Assembly: GCF_002072155.1 (NCBI RefSeq)
Contig: NZ_BDIY01000014.1
Span: 1-64,000 of the forward strand
Reading direction: 5' to 3'
Length of the DNA: 64,000 bases
Source of the DNA: Roseovarius sp. A-2
GTDB lineage: Bacteria > Pseudomonadota > Alphaproteobacteria > Rhodobacterales > Rhodobacteraceae
Position 1 is the stretch's first letter. Each line of letters opens with the position of its first letter. Below are positions 35,610 to 44,657 of the stretch, piece after piece. The notes under the pieces were generated by a model. The model was not told the origin of the DNA, made no database searches, and saw nothing but the letters and a program-made list of their open reading frames with translations. A program made the translations under genes and the position numbers.

Positions 35610-36352
35610 CACAGCACCTCTATCGGGGCGCCGACGGCGATGGCACCGGTCCGGGTGACCTCGGCATAGATGCCGAAATCCTGATGGTTCCAATTGGCGT
35701 TGAGCGCGCCCAACGTGTCGAGATCGCGCGCGCCGGTGGCCGGGTTGGCGGTGGTCGCCATGCAGCGCCGGATCGGCTCGCGCACCTGCAATTCCGCGTC
35801 ACCGATGCGCAGCGTCCGCCCCACTAGATCGAACTCTGCCCAGGGCGCCAGCCCATCGAGATGGATGTTGCAGCGCCAGCGCAGCGGCGACACCTCGGCC
35901 CCCATGCGCGCCGCCAGATCGGCGTTGGACGCAAGGTTGAGCAGGCTCACCGACGGGTAATCCGTATCCGTCACCCCGCGCCCTTCGAGCCGGAAAAACC
36001 GCAGCGATTGCGCACGGTTGTCCGGCATCAGCGGCCGCACCCAATCGAGAAACGCCTGGTTGTCGCGGTCAGGATCAAACGTCAGGTCGGGCCGGTCGGG
36101 ATGGCTCAGCGTCACCAGACCCGCCGTCTCGTCCACTCGCGCGTTGATCGCCATCAGCGCCGGGGCCTTGGCCCCGATGGAGAAATTGGTGCACGGGGCC
36201 CATTCGCCTTCGGTCAGGCGCGCCAGTTCATGCGCCACGGCCCAAAGCCTGTCCCATGGCATGGCCTGCCCTGCGGCAAGGGTGACATCGGTCAGCGCCT
36301 CGCGCCCGTGCCCCTTGATAGGGTGCCGCCAGAGGGCGCTGACCCGTGTCAT
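35609..36352 (-). CDS. MOSC-domain protein
   Basis: 247 residues with an N-terminal MOSC beta-barrel part (SALWRHPIKGHGREAL) and a C-terminal MOSC domain (RWRCNIHLDGLAPWAEFDLVG split around the conserved Cys, then VREPIRRCMATTANP). MOSC proteins bind sulfur via a conserved cysteine and may handle molybdenum-cofactor sulfuration. It overlaps yidC upstream and engB downstream by one base each (TGATG). In Rhodobacterales it is usually found between those genes. Confidence 0.85.
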   Translation of the reverse strand: MTRVSALWRHPIKGHGREALTDVTLAAGQAMPWDRLWAVAHELARLTEGEWAPCTNFSIGAKAPALMAINARVDETAGLVTLSHPDRPDLTFDPDRDNQAFLDWVRPLMPDNRAQSLRFFRLEGRGVTDTDYPSVSLLNLASNADLAARMGAEVSPLRWRCNIHLDGLAPWAEFDLVGRTLRIGDAELQVREPIRRCMATTANPATGARDLDTLGALNANWNHQDFGIYAEVTRTGAIAVGAPIEVL

Positions 36353-38184
36353 CACTTCTTCTTGCCCGTATCCGGGGCCGCCTTGTCCCGCTTGAAGCCG
36401 GACATGATGTTGCCGAACACGTCCGGCTTGTAGCCCTGGCTGCGCATGATCAGGTATTGCTGCGTGAAGGTGATCAAGTTGTTCGCGATCCAGTAGACCA
36501 CAAGGCCGCTGGCAAAGCTGCCCAGCATGAACATGAAGACCCAGGGCATCCAGGCAAAGATCATCTTTTGCGTCGGATCGGTCGGCGACGGATTCAGCTT
36601 TTGCTGCAGCCACATCGACACGCCAAGGCAGAGCGGCAGGATACCGATGAAGATCAGAGCCGTGATCGAGCCCGGTTCCGGCGCGGCCCAGGGCAGGATG
36701 CCCCAGAGATTGTAGAGCGACGACGGGTCAGGCGCCGACAGGTCGTTGATCCAACCGATCCAGGATGCGTGCCGCAATTCCAGCGTGACGAAGATCACCT
36801 TGTAGAGCGAAAAGAAAATCGGGATCTGCAACAGGATCGGCAGACAGCCCGAGGCCGGGTTGACCTTTTCCTTCTTGTAGAGCGCCATCATCTCCTGCTG
36901 GAGCTTCTGACGGTCGTCGCCGGCGCTCTCCTTGATCTTCTCCATCTCCGGCTGAAGCTCTTTCATCTTCGCCATCGAGACGTAGGATTTAAAGGCCAGC
37001 GGCAGCAGGATGACTTTGATCAGCAGGGTCAGGCCGATGATCGCCCAGCCCATGTTGCCGATAAGCGCGTTGAGCCAGTGCAGAACCGCAAAGATCGGCT
37101 TGGTCAGGAAAAAGAACCAGCCCCAGTCGATCGAGTCGAGAAAACCTTGGACGCCTTCCTCGTTTTCGTAGTTGCGGATGATGGCCCATTCCTTGGCCCC
37201 GGCAAACAGCCGGGTTTCGGCGACCGAGGTCTCGCCTGGGGCGAGGCTGCGCGTCGCCTGCACCGTCTCGGTCTGGAAAATGCCGCGCTGCGGGTCGTAT
37301 TTGGTGACCGCCTTGAACGGGTTGCCTTGCTCGGGGATCAGCGCGGTCATCCAGTAGTGATCGGTGAACCCGATCCAGCCATTCTCGGTGACCTGCGTGA
37401 CCTCGGCAGGCGCGCCTTCGCGCGGGTTGAATTCGTATTCCTCGACATCGTCATAGTCGATTTCCGCGAGCGTGCCGTCGGCCATGCCGACGATGCCCTC
37501 GTGCAGGATGAAGAAATTCTTCAGATCATCCGGCCGCCCGTGCCGCGCGAGAATGCCGTAAGGCGCAAGGCTCACCTCGCTCTCGCCGGTGTTCTCGACA
37601 CTCTGACGCACCGAGAACATGAAGTCCTCATCGACGCTCAACTCGCGGCGAAAGATCAGGCCCGCGCCGTTGTCCCAGACCAGCGTGACGGGGTTATCGG
37701 GCGTCAGGGTCTCGCCGCTCTCGACCTGCCAGAGCGTGTTGGCTCCGGGTACATTGTCGATGGTCAGGCCCGCGCCGGGGGCCCAGCCATAGAGCGCATA
37801 ATAAGGCGTTTCGCTGCCAACGGGCGACAGCAGGCGCACGATCTCGGAGGAGGGGTCGATGGTCTCATGATAGGTCTTGAGCAGCAACTCGTCGATCCGC
37901 CCGCCCTGTAGCGAGACCGTGCCGGTCAGGCTTGGCGTCTCGATGTCGAGCCGCGGGGCGTCGGGGGTTTCGGCGGTCTCGGTGCCGGTGGCTGCCGCAC
38001 CTGCGGTGCTGGCCGGGGCATCCGCCGACGGTGTGGAAGGGGTCAGTTCTCCGTCGGTCGCGGTAATCGGCGCGTTGGGATCGGTCGGCGCGGTGTCCGG
38101 TGGCGGAAACATCACGAACCAGACAAGGATCACGAGAAAGCTGAGCGCCGTCGCGAGTATGAGGTTCTTGTTCTGATCATCCAT
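36352..38184 (-). CDS. yidC: Membrane protein insertase YidC
   Basis: 610 residues. An N-terminal membrane anchor (NLILATALSFLVILVWFVMF) is followed by a large periplasmic beta domain (~100-370). Five membrane segments with the conserved translocation region (SGCLPILLQIPIFFSLYKV) and a basic tail complete it. It inserts membrane proteins alone or with SecYEG. The ATG at 38184 is chosen for its anchor position. The rnpA and rpmH genes that usually precede yidC are not here. Confidence 0.96.
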   Translation of the reverse strand: MDDQNKNLILATALSFLVILVWFVMFPPPDTAPTDPNAPITATDGELTPSTPSADAPASTAGAAATGTETAETPDAPRLDIETPSLTGTVSLQGGRIDELLLKTYHETIDPSSEIVRLLSPVGSETPYYALYGWAPGAGLTIDNVPGANTLWQVESGETLTPDNPVTLVWDNGAGLIFRRELSVDEDFMFSVRQSVENTGESEVSLAPYGILARHGRPDDLKNFFILHEGIVGMADGTLAEIDYDDVEEYEFNPREGAPAEVTQVTENGWIGFTDHYWMTALIPEQGNPFKAVTKYDPQRGIFQTETVQATRSLAPGETSVAETRLFAGAKEWAIIRNYENEEGVQGFLDSIDWGWFFFLTKPIFAVLHWLNALIGNMGWAIIGLTLLIKVILLPLAFKSYVSMAKMKELQPEMEKIKESAGDDRQKLQQEMMALYKKEKVNPASGCLPILLQIPIFFSLYKVIFVTLELRHASWIGWINDLSAPDPSSLYNLWGILPWAAPEPGSITALIFIGILPLCLGVSMWLQQKLNPSPTDPTQKMIFAWMPWVFMFMLGSFASGLVVYWIANNLITFTQQYLIMRSQGYKPDVFGNIMSGFKRDKAAPDTGKKK

Positions 38185-38322
38185 ATCCGGGGGCCGTCCG
38201 TCTGTTATCTGTCCCGCGCGTTCAACAGAGTGCGGCCCCAAAGGTCAAGCGGATTCCGTTGTTTTGCAGGCGGGCGCGAGGATTCGCCGCCTCTGCGTGG
38301 CGGGGCCCGTTTCGCGGTCACG

Positions 38323-38955
38323 CTAGCGCCGCGAGGATGGACCGGGGTCATGGACAAGCAAGGTAGAGGGTCCGCGACGGGCCGCCTCTTCGAGCGTCAC
38401 CGTGAGGCCGTCGAGCAGCGCGGTGCCGGACCGGGTGCGCCCTGCCGGGGCAAGGCAAAGGGCCAATGATGCGGTCGGATGAAGTGGGGAATCCTCGGTA
38501 AAAACCTGTTCTTTCACAATGGCTTGGAACCTGAGACCAAGGGTGGGAAGCGCCGATTCGCCGAGGCCGGGTACCGGGGCGAGGAGGAGGGCGATCTGGC
38601 CCTCCGACAGATCGAAAATCCGGTCGTCGGGGCGGATCGACTGGCGCAGGCGTGTTAGGGTCAGCGGGGTGATCTGCGCAGGCGTGATCCGCAGCAGGAT
38701 GCAGGCGAAATCATGGCCTGAGTTCAGGGGCTTATCCAGTTCCCGGTCAAGCGCGCGGCGCAGGTCCGTGGCGGCATCGCCGGTGCGCCGTCGATCCTGC
38801 GAGAGCGGGATAAGACCAAGACAAACAAAGGGTAAGGCAAAGACCAGCGCCTGTGCCCCGAACCACGACAGGGCCAGCGCCACGGCCAGCAGAAAGACGA
38901 AGGCCGCAGGCAGATACGCCCGAATTATCCCAGATTTACCCAACAGGTGTGACAT
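38323..38955 (-). CDS. Membrane protein with degenerate GGDEF-like domain
   Basis: 210 residues. Two hydrophobic segments (~14-31 and ~35-51) lead to a domain with the outline of a GGDEF fold (DFACILLRITPAQ, then RLRQSIRPDDRIFDLSEGQIA split around 108-121). The catalytic GGDEF is replaced by SEGQI (117-121), so it should not synthesise c-di-GMP. An RxxD motif (Arg108-Asp111) sits exactly five residues before it, the place of the inhibitory c-di-GMP site. It may be a c-di-GMP receptor; this is inferred. GGGGAAAG precedes the ATG. Confidence 0.7.
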   Translation of the reverse strand: MSHLLGKSGIIRAYLPAAFVFLLAVALALSWFGAQALVFALPFVCLGLIPLSQDRRRTGDAATDLRRALDRELDKPLNSGHDFACILLRITPAQITPLTLTRLRQSIRPDDRIFDLSEGQIALLLAPVPGLGESALPTLGLRFQAIVKEQVFTEDSPLHPTASLALCLAPAGRTRSGTALLDGLTVTLEEAARRGPSTLLVHDPGPSSRR

Positions 38956-38992
38956 CTTTCCCCTCGTTGGGGCGTAGCATGGCAGGCAAAGG

Positions 38993-39862
38993 TTAACGAA
39001 GCTTGGGCAAGCCTTCGGGATTTCCGTCGGATTTTAGCGGCTCTGTGCTCAGCCCCGCGAAATCAAACAGCTTGGGGTCGAGCAGATGCGAGGGCCGGGC
39101 GTTCATCAGCGCGCGAAACATCACCTGACGGCGGCCCGGCGAATTGGCCTCCCACCCGTCGAGGATCTGCTTCACCTGCTGGCGTTGCAACCCGTCTTGG
39201 CTTCCGCACAGATCGCAGGGAATGATCGGGTAATTCATCGCCCGCGCGAACCGCTCGCAATCGGCCTCGGCGACATGGGCGAGGGGGCGGTAGAGAAACA
39301 GATCGCCCTCCTCGTTCACCAGCTTGGGCGGCATCGTGGCCAGCCGCCCGCCGTGAAAGAGGTTCATGAAGAACGTCTCAAGGATATCGTCGCGGTGATG
39401 GCCGAGCACGACCGCCGTACACCCCTCCTCGCGCGCGATGCGGTAGAGATTGCCCCGCCGCAAACGGGAGCAAAGCGCGCAATAGGTGCGCCCCTGCGGC
39501 ACCTTGTCGACGACGATGGAATAGGTGTCCTGATACTCGATCCGGTGCGGCACGCCACGCTGTTGCAGGAATTCGGGCAGGACGGTGGCGGGAAATCCGG
39601 GCTGCCCCTGATCGAGATTGCAGGCCAGCAACTCCACCGGCAGGAGGCCGCGCCATTGCAACTCGTGCAGCACGGCGAGCAGCGTGTAACTGTCCTTGCC
39701 GCCCGACAGACAGACCAGCCATTTGCCGCCCGGCTCAACCATGCCGTACTGCTCCACCGCCTCGCGCGTGTGCCGCACGATGCGCTTGCGCAGCTTCTTG
39801 AACTCGGTGCTGGCGGGGGCCCCGTGAAAGAGCGGATGGATATCGTCGGTCTCGTCAAGCAT
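38993..39862 (-). CDS. ttcA: tRNA 2-thiocytidine(32) synthetase TtcA
   Basis: 289 residues with the PP-loop SGGKDS (53-58) and two CxxC pairs (Cys128/Cys131 in YCALC, Cys216/Cys219 in CDLC), which hold the Fe-S cluster in this family. It adds sulfur to cytidine 32 of certain tRNAs. It is upstream of the degenerate GGDEF gene on the same strand (37-bp gap). As an Fe-S enzyme it is a possible client of the Mrp/Nfu system in the same window. Confidence 0.95.
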   Translation of the reverse strand: MLDETDDIHPLFHGAPASTEFKKLRKRIVRHTREAVEQYGMVEPGGKWLVCLSGGKDSYTLLAVLHELQWRGLLPVELLACNLDQGQPGFPATVLPEFLQQRGVPHRIEYQDTYSIVVDKVPQGRTYCALCSRLRRGNLYRIAREEGCTAVVLGHHRDDILETFFMNLFHGGRLATMPPKLVNEEGDLFLYRPLAHVAEADCERFARAMNYPIIPCDLCGSQDGLQRQQVKQILDGWEANSPGRRQVMFRALMNARPSHLLDPKLFDFAGLSTEPLKSDGNPEGLPKLR

Positions 39863-39941
39863 GGGCTGGCTTTAGGGGGTTTGAGGGGGGCAGGCAAGGG
39901 TTTGGGGGGGGGATGGCAAGAGGGCGGTTGGGTTCGGCGCG

Positions 39942-39969
39942 CGGTGCAGACCTATACCTCCGGTGCAGA
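39942..39969 (+). repeat. Direct repeat in front of the AT-richer orphan gene
   Basis: CGGTGCAGA occurs at 39942-39950 and 39961-39969 (19-bp spacing, close to two helical turns). The pair lies ~75-100 bp upstream of the orphan gene and could be a tandem regulator site or chance. Confidence 0.35.
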
Positions 39970-40042
39970 ATATCATGTTCGGATGAGAGGGACAGGAGTG
40001 ATAAGTTTGGGTTAAGAAGTGATGGGTAGGCAGGTAAGAAGA

Positions 40043-40729
40043 ATGAAAAAACTGAATCTCAAAAGGGCTCAAAAAAGGGCTGACGCGCGAGAACAGGCGA
40101 AGGCTCCCAGAGGAAGAGCGGGTCAAATCAAGTGCCATATTTCTCGTGTCTGGCGTTACCCGAAGCTAATCTATCCAGCTTTAGTAGTGGCTGCCGGAAC
40201 TTTTGCATATGTTTTGGGGTTACCAAAACTGATTGGAGACTTTGGCGATTATTATCCGAAAGCCACCAAATATGTGGAGGAGTTATTTTATTCTCCGTCG
40301 GAATGGTCAGGAATTTTCGACGCGTTTCCAGAAGGAAGAGTGGATATTAACGACTTGAGATTATCTAGCCCCGTGAAGGCTGCCTTAGAGCTGGAGGTGT
40401 ATGATGGGAACAAACTTGATGGCCGAATTTGGTGGCAGGGCTCTTGCGATCTTGGCATGCCTCACAAAGGCATTCTAATTAGTGGTGACATTGAGTTTGG
40501 CGGAAGTACAGCAAACGTTGAAGTCTTTGATTTCTCTCAGGGCCGCCGTGTTTCATTCTTCACGGGAAAATTAGAAAATCACGAGTCAATTATACAATTT
40601 TCTGAATTTCCCGCCGATACCGGCTTGAATGGAAGCAGAATCGCCAAGAACCCGTTGCCAAGCCAGCTTAAGGACTGGGGTGAGCCTTACTGTGCATGGT
40701 TTTTAGACTTAATGAGGCAAACGCAATAA
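40043..40729 (+). CDS. Orphan membrane-anchored protein, atypical composition
   Basis: 228 residues that I do not recognise. A basic N-terminus is followed by one membrane segment (LIYPALVVAAGTFAYVLGLP, ~38-57) and an exported domain with DINDLRLSSPVKAALELEVY and RIWWQGSCDLGMPHKG. The DNA is clearly AT-richer than its neighbours (AAAAA runs, TTA, ATA and AGA codons), suggesting transfer. ATG 40043 is preferred for its start with lysines; GTG 40019 and ATG 40022 are alternatives. No mobile gene flanks it. It lies between ttcA and tlpA on its own. Confidence 0.7.
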   Translation: MKKLNLKRAQKRADAREQAKAPRGRAGQIKCHISRVWRYPKLIYPALVVAAGTFAYVLGLPKLIGDFGDYYPKATKYVEELFYSPSEWSGIFDAFPEGRVDINDLRLSSPVKAALELEVYDGNKLDGRIWWQGSCDLGMPHKGILISGDIEFGGSTANVEVFDFSQGRRVSFFTGKLENHESIIQFSEFPADTGLNGSRIAKNPLPSQLKDWGEPYCAWFLDLMRQTQ

Positions 40730-40838
40730 TGAATGGAGCGTTCAAGCAACGCTTTCGTTTATCGGTTTAATATACTTGTCCCGGGGTCGGTTTGTTTGAC
40801 CTTTCCACTGAGGCTGCCCTAAGCGCGGCGGTTGCCCC

Positions 40839-41405
40839 TCAACTCCCCCCACCCCCATCAATCAACGCCGCAATAATCGCCTTGGCGCTCTCGCTGTCCC
40901 AATGGGCGTCGCCTTGCAGGCGGGCGATCTCATTTCCCTCCGGGTCGAGTATCACCGTGATGGGCAGGCCGAAGACGCCCATTTGACGCGCGAGCGCGCT
41001 TTTGGGGTCGCGGTGGAGGGGCAGGTTGTCGACGCCGATCTCGTCAAAGAACGCCTTCATCGCCGGGGGCGGGTTGCGGCCGGTGGCGATGGTGACGACG
41101 GCGAAGTCCTCGCCGCCCATCTGCGCCTGAAGGTTCGACAGCATCGGCATTTCCACCCGGCAGGGCGCGCACCATGTGGCCCAGAAATTGAGCACGATAT
41201 GCTTGCCCTGATAGTCGGCAAGCGTGGCGGTGGCACCGTCCTCGCGCTCGAATTCCACCTGCGGCGCGGGCTTGGGCGCGGAATGGAACATCAGTTTCTT
41301 CATGTCCCCCTCGCGCAGCGCGTTGAGCGCGGCTGTATCGGCCACTGCGGCGTTTGCACCGAGGGCGAGGGCCATATAAAGGACGATCTGACGAATGGTT
41401 TTCAT
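40839..41405 (-). CDS. TlpA-type thiol:disulfide oxidoreductase
   Basis: 188 residues with a signal peptide (~1-22) and a thioredoxin fold containing the active site WCAPC (Cys79, Cys82) and a cis-proline region ([13 protein letters not shown]). It should reduce disulfides in the periplasm, often for cytochrome c maturation. It is divergent from argH with a 24-bp gap between starts, so their control regions must overlap the genes. Confidence 0.9.
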   Translation of the reverse strand: MKTIRQIVLYMALALGANAAVADTAALNALREGDMKKLMFHSAPKPAPQVEFEREDGATATLADYQGKHIVLNFWATWCAPCRVEMPMLSNLQAQMGGEDFAVVTIATGRNPPPAMKAFFDEIGVDNLPLHRDPKSALARQMGVFGLPITVILDPEGNEIARLQGDAHWDSESAKAIIAALIDGGGGS

Positions 41406-41429
41406 AAATCCCTCCGAAGGGCAAAAGAC

Positions 41430-42821
41430 ATGACTGACACGACCTCGAACCAGATGTGGGGCGGCCGCTTTGCCGCCGGGCCGGATGCGATCATGGAGGC
41501 AATTAATGCCTCGATCTCATTCGACAAGCGGATGGCGGCGCAGGATATCGCCGGGTCGCGTGCCCATGCCGCCATGCTGGCCGCCACGGGTATCGTCAGT
41601 GATAAGGATGCCGAGGCGATGAGGGAAGGGCTTCTCACGGTCTTGTCAGAAATTGAAGGCGGGGAGTTCGAGTTTTCGACGGCGCTGGAGGATATTCACA
41701 TGAATGTCGAGGCACGGTTGAAGGCGTTGGTGGGGGAGCCCGCCGGGCGGCTGCATACCGGGCGGAGCCGCAATGATCAGGTGGCGACGGATTTTCGGCT
41801 CTGGGTGCGGGATCAACTGGATGCCGCCGATGGGGCGCTGGTGGCGCTGATGCGCGCGTTGGTCGCACAGGCCGAGGCGGGGGCGGAGTGGGTGATGCCC
41901 GGCTTCACCCATCTGCAGACCGCACAGCCGGTCACATGGGGCCATCACATGATGGCCTATGTCGAGATGTTCGGGCGCGACCTGAGCCGGGTGCGCGATG
42001 CGCGCGCGCGGATGAACGAATGCCCCTTGGGCGCGGCTGCGCTGGCCGGAACCAGCTTTCCGATTGACCGCGAGATGACGGCGCGGGCGTTGGGGTTTGA
42101 CCGGCCCTGCGCCAATTCCCTCGATGCGGTGAGCGATCGGGATTTCGCGCTGGAGTTCCTCGGCATGGCGAGCATCTGCGCCATGCATCTCAGTCGCTTT
42201 GCCGAGGAACTGGTGATCTGGTCCTCGGCGCAGTTCCGGTTCGTGGCGCTGTCGGACCGGTTCTCGACCGGGTCGAGCATCATGCCGCAAAAGAAGAACC
42301 CCGACGCGGCGGAGCTGATCCGCGCCAAGGTGGGACGGATCTTCGGGGCCAATGTGGCGCTGATGATGGTGATGAAGGGGCTGCCGCTGGCCTATTCCAA
42401 GGACATGCAGGAGGACAAGGAACAGGTATTCGATGCCGCCGACAACCTGATGCTGGCGCTGGCGGCTATGGAGGGGATGGTGCGCGATATGCAGGCACAA
42501 ACCGACAATCTGGAGGCTGCCGCCGGGTCGGGCTTTTCCACCGCGACGGATCTGGCGGATTGGTTGGTGCGGGTTGCGGGCATGCCGTTTCGCGAGGCGC
42601 ATCATGTGACCGGTGCACTGGTGGCCCGCGCCGAGGCCAAGGGCTGTGACCTGCCGGACCTGAGCCTTGACGAGATGAAGCAAGTGCATGGCGAAATCGA
42701 CGCGTCGGTCTATGATGTGCTGGGTGTGCATAATTCGGTGGCGTCAAGGATGAGCTATGGCGGCACCGCCCCCGAACAAGTGCGCACGCAGGTGGCACGG
42801 TGGAAGGAGCGTCTGGCATGA
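41430..42821 (+). CDS. argH: Argininosuccinate lyase
   Basis: 463 residues of the fumarase/aspartase superfamily with the signature [12 protein letters not shown] (~283-294), [10 protein letters not shown] and TGFTHLQ-like segment [11 protein letters not shown]. It cleaves argininosuccinate to arginine and fumarate. AAGGG lies ~9 nt before the ATG at 41430. Its stop overlaps the start of the next small gene (ATGA). Confidence 0.96.
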   Translation: MTDTTSNQMWGGRFAAGPDAIMEAINASISFDKRMAAQDIAGSRAHAAMLAATGIVSDKDAEAMREGLLTVLSEIEGGEFEFSTALEDIHMNVEARLKALVGEPAGRLHTGRSRNDQVATDFRLWVRDQLDAADGALVALMRALVAQAEAGAEWVMPGFTHLQTAQPVTWGHHMMAYVEMFGRDLSRVRDARARMNECPLGAAALAGTSFPIDREMTARALGFDRPCANSLDAVSDRDFALEFLGMASICAMHLSRFAEELVIWSSAQFRFVALSDRFSTGSSIMPQKKNPDAAELIRAKVGRIFGANVALMMVMKGLPLAYSKDMQEDKEQVFDAADNLMLALAAMEGMVRDMQAQTDNLEAAAGSGFSTATDLADWLVRVAGMPFREAHHVTGALVARAEAKGCDLPDLSLDEMKQVHGEIDASVYDVLGVHNSVASRMSYGGTAPEQVRTQVARWKERLA

Positions 42822-43000
42822 TGAGAGCAATTTTGGTCGGTCTCGGTCTCATGGCCCTTCTGGGCTGCGGCGTGGATGGCGAGCCGGTGCGGCCGTCGGT
42901 CAACACCACGGTGAGCGCGGGCAGCGGCGGCGTGCATACGCGCGTCGGCACCGGGGTGCGCGTGGGTGGCGTCAACCTTGGTGTGGGGCTGGGCCTGTGA
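42818..43000 (+). CDS. Small lipoprotein between argH and DUF2834
   Basis: 60 residues. A lipoprotein signal (LMALLGCG, Cys at 17) is followed by a short glycine- and valine-rich tail ([20 protein letters not shown]). The ATG overlaps the argH stop (ATGA) and its stop overlaps the GTG of the next gene (GTGA). Its position between argH and lysA is conserved in this lineage (from memory). Similar small proteins accompany lysA in other proteobacteria. Function unknown. Confidence 0.75.
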   Translation: MMRAILVGLGLMALLGCGVDGEPVRPSVNTTVSAGSGGVHTRVGTGVRVGGVNLGVGLGL

Positions 43001-43305
43001 GATGGGTGTTCGCGGCGCTGGCCGTCTGGGGGGCCGTGCATCCGGTGTATTATTCTCTCGCGTGGTTTCGCGAGAACGGCTTTGACCTTGGCGGCATGGT
43101 CGACGCCTGGCACGTGAATGCGGCGAGTTCGGGGTTGGTCTGGGCCCTGACCATCGCGGCGCTGGCACTGACCGTCTGGGTGCTGGTCGAGGTGCTGCGG
43201 CACCGGCATTGGACGGGGCTGATCGCGATTCCGGCGTCCTTCTCCATCGGGGTAAGCTGTGGCTTGCCGCTCTACCTTTTTCTGCGGATGCCGCGAGAGG
43301 TGTAA
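42997..43305 (+). CDS. DUF2834 membrane protein
   Basis: 102 residues with about three hydrophobic segments and the DUF2834 pattern (WVFAALAVWGAVHPVYY, AWHVNAASSGLVWALTIAA, SCGLPLYLFLR). The GTG start at 42997 overlaps the lipoprotein stop (GTGA). No function is known. It belongs to the argH-lysA row. Confidence 0.82.
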   Translation: MRWVFAALAVWGAVHPVYYSLAWFRENGFDLGGMVDAWHVNAASSGLVWALTIAALALTVWVLVEVLRHRHWTGLIAIPASFSIGVSCGLPLYLFLRMPREV

Positions 43306-43354
43306 GGGCCGGATTTGAGTATTTTTGGAACGATGAAACGGGGCGGGAGCGCGC

Positions 43355-44620
43355 GTGGATCATTTTCTCTATCGTGACGGCGTGTTGCATGCCGAGAATG
43401 TGCCGCTGACGGAGATCGCCCGCGCGGTGGGCACGCCGTTCTACTGCTATTCCACCGCGACGCTGGTGCGGCATTTCCGGCTGTTCGACGAGGCGCTGGC
43501 GGGAACAGAGCATCTGGTCTGCTATGCCATGAAGGCGGCGAGCAATCAGGCCATTCTGCGCACATTGGCGGGGCTGGGCGCGGGGATGGATGTGGTGTCG
43601 GGCGGGGAATACCTGCGTGCGCGGGCGGCGGGCGTGCCAGGAGAGCGCATCGTCTTTTCCGGCGTCGGCAAAACCCGGGATGAGATGCGTCTGGCGCTGG
43701 AGGGCGGCATCCGGCAGTTCAATGTCGAGAGCGAGCCCGAGATGCGCGCGCTGAGCGAGGAGGCGGTGAGCCTGGGGGTCGTGGCCCCCATCACCGTGCG
43801 GGTCAATCCGGATGTGGACGCGAAAACCCATGCCAAGATTGCCACCGGCAAGAGCGAGAACAAGTTCGGCATTCCCATATCGCGCGCCCGCGCGGTCTAT
43901 GCCGAGGCCGCCGCCCTGCCGGGGCTGGAAGTGATCGGCATCGACGTGCATATCGGCAGCCAACTGACCGAGTTGGAGCCGTTCCGCCAAGCCTATCAGA
44001 AGGTGGCCGACCTGACGGAGAAATTGCGCGCCGAGGGGCATGATATTCGCCGGCTCGACCTTGGGGGTGGCCTTGGTATTCCTTATACCCGCTCGAACGA
44101 GGCACCGCCGCTGCCCACCGAATACGGCGCGCTAATTCGCGAGACATTGGGCCATCTGGGCTGCGAGATCGAGATCGAACCGGGGCGGCTGGTGGCCGGG
44201 AATGCCGGGATTTTAGTCAGCAAAGTGATCTATGTGAAAGAAGGCGAAGGCCGCGATTTCCTGATCCTCGATGCCGCGATGAACGATCTGATCCGCCCGG
44301 CCATGTATGACGCCCATCACGATATCATTCCCGTGGTCGAACCGGCCCCGGGTGTCGAGCAGAGCGCCTATGACGTGGTCGGCCCGGTCTGCGAATCGGG
44401 CGATACTTTTGCCAAGGGGCGGATGTTGCCGCCTCTGCGCGAGGACGATCTGGTGGCGTTTCGCAGTGCCGGGGCCTATGGCGCGGTGATGTCGAGCGAG
44501 TACAATACGCGCCCCCTGATCCCCGAGGTTCTGGTCAATGGGCGTGACTTTGCCGTGATCCGGGCGCGCCCGACCTTTGACGAAATGATAAATCGCGATA
44601 CCATCCCCGAATGGCTCTGA
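43355..44620 (+). CDS. lysA: Diaminopimelate decarboxylase
   Basis: 421 residues with the PLP lysine at residue 60 (YAMKAASN), HIGSQ (a substrate-side motif), GGGLGIPY and EPGRLVAGNAG, and the catalytic cysteine in GPVCESGD. It makes lysine from meso-diaminopimelate. The start is a GTG at 43355 with GGGAG upstream; an ATG at 43333 is out of frame. Confidence 0.96.
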   Translation: MDHFLYRDGVLHAENVPLTEIARAVGTPFYCYSTATLVRHFRLFDEALAGTEHLVCYAMKAASNQAILRTLAGLGAGMDVVSGGEYLRARAAGVPGERIVFSGVGKTRDEMRLALEGGIRQFNVESEPEMRALSEEAVSLGVVAPITVRVNPDVDAKTHAKIATGKSENKFGIPISRARAVYAEAAALPGLEVIGIDVHIGSQLTELEPFRQAYQKVADLTEKLRAEGHDIRRLDLGGGLGIPYTRSNEAPPLPTEYGALIRETLGHLGCEIEIEPGRLVAGNAGILVSKVIYVKEGEGRDFLILDAAMNDLIRPAMYDAHHDIIPVVEPAPGVEQSAYDVVGPVCESGDTFAKGRMLPPLREDDLVAFRSAGAYGAVMSSEYNTRPLIPEVLVNGRDFAVIRARPTFDEMINRDTIPEWL

Positions 44621-44657
44621 CGCGATACCCGCGTCTGACCCAAGAGAGGCGTGGCCC

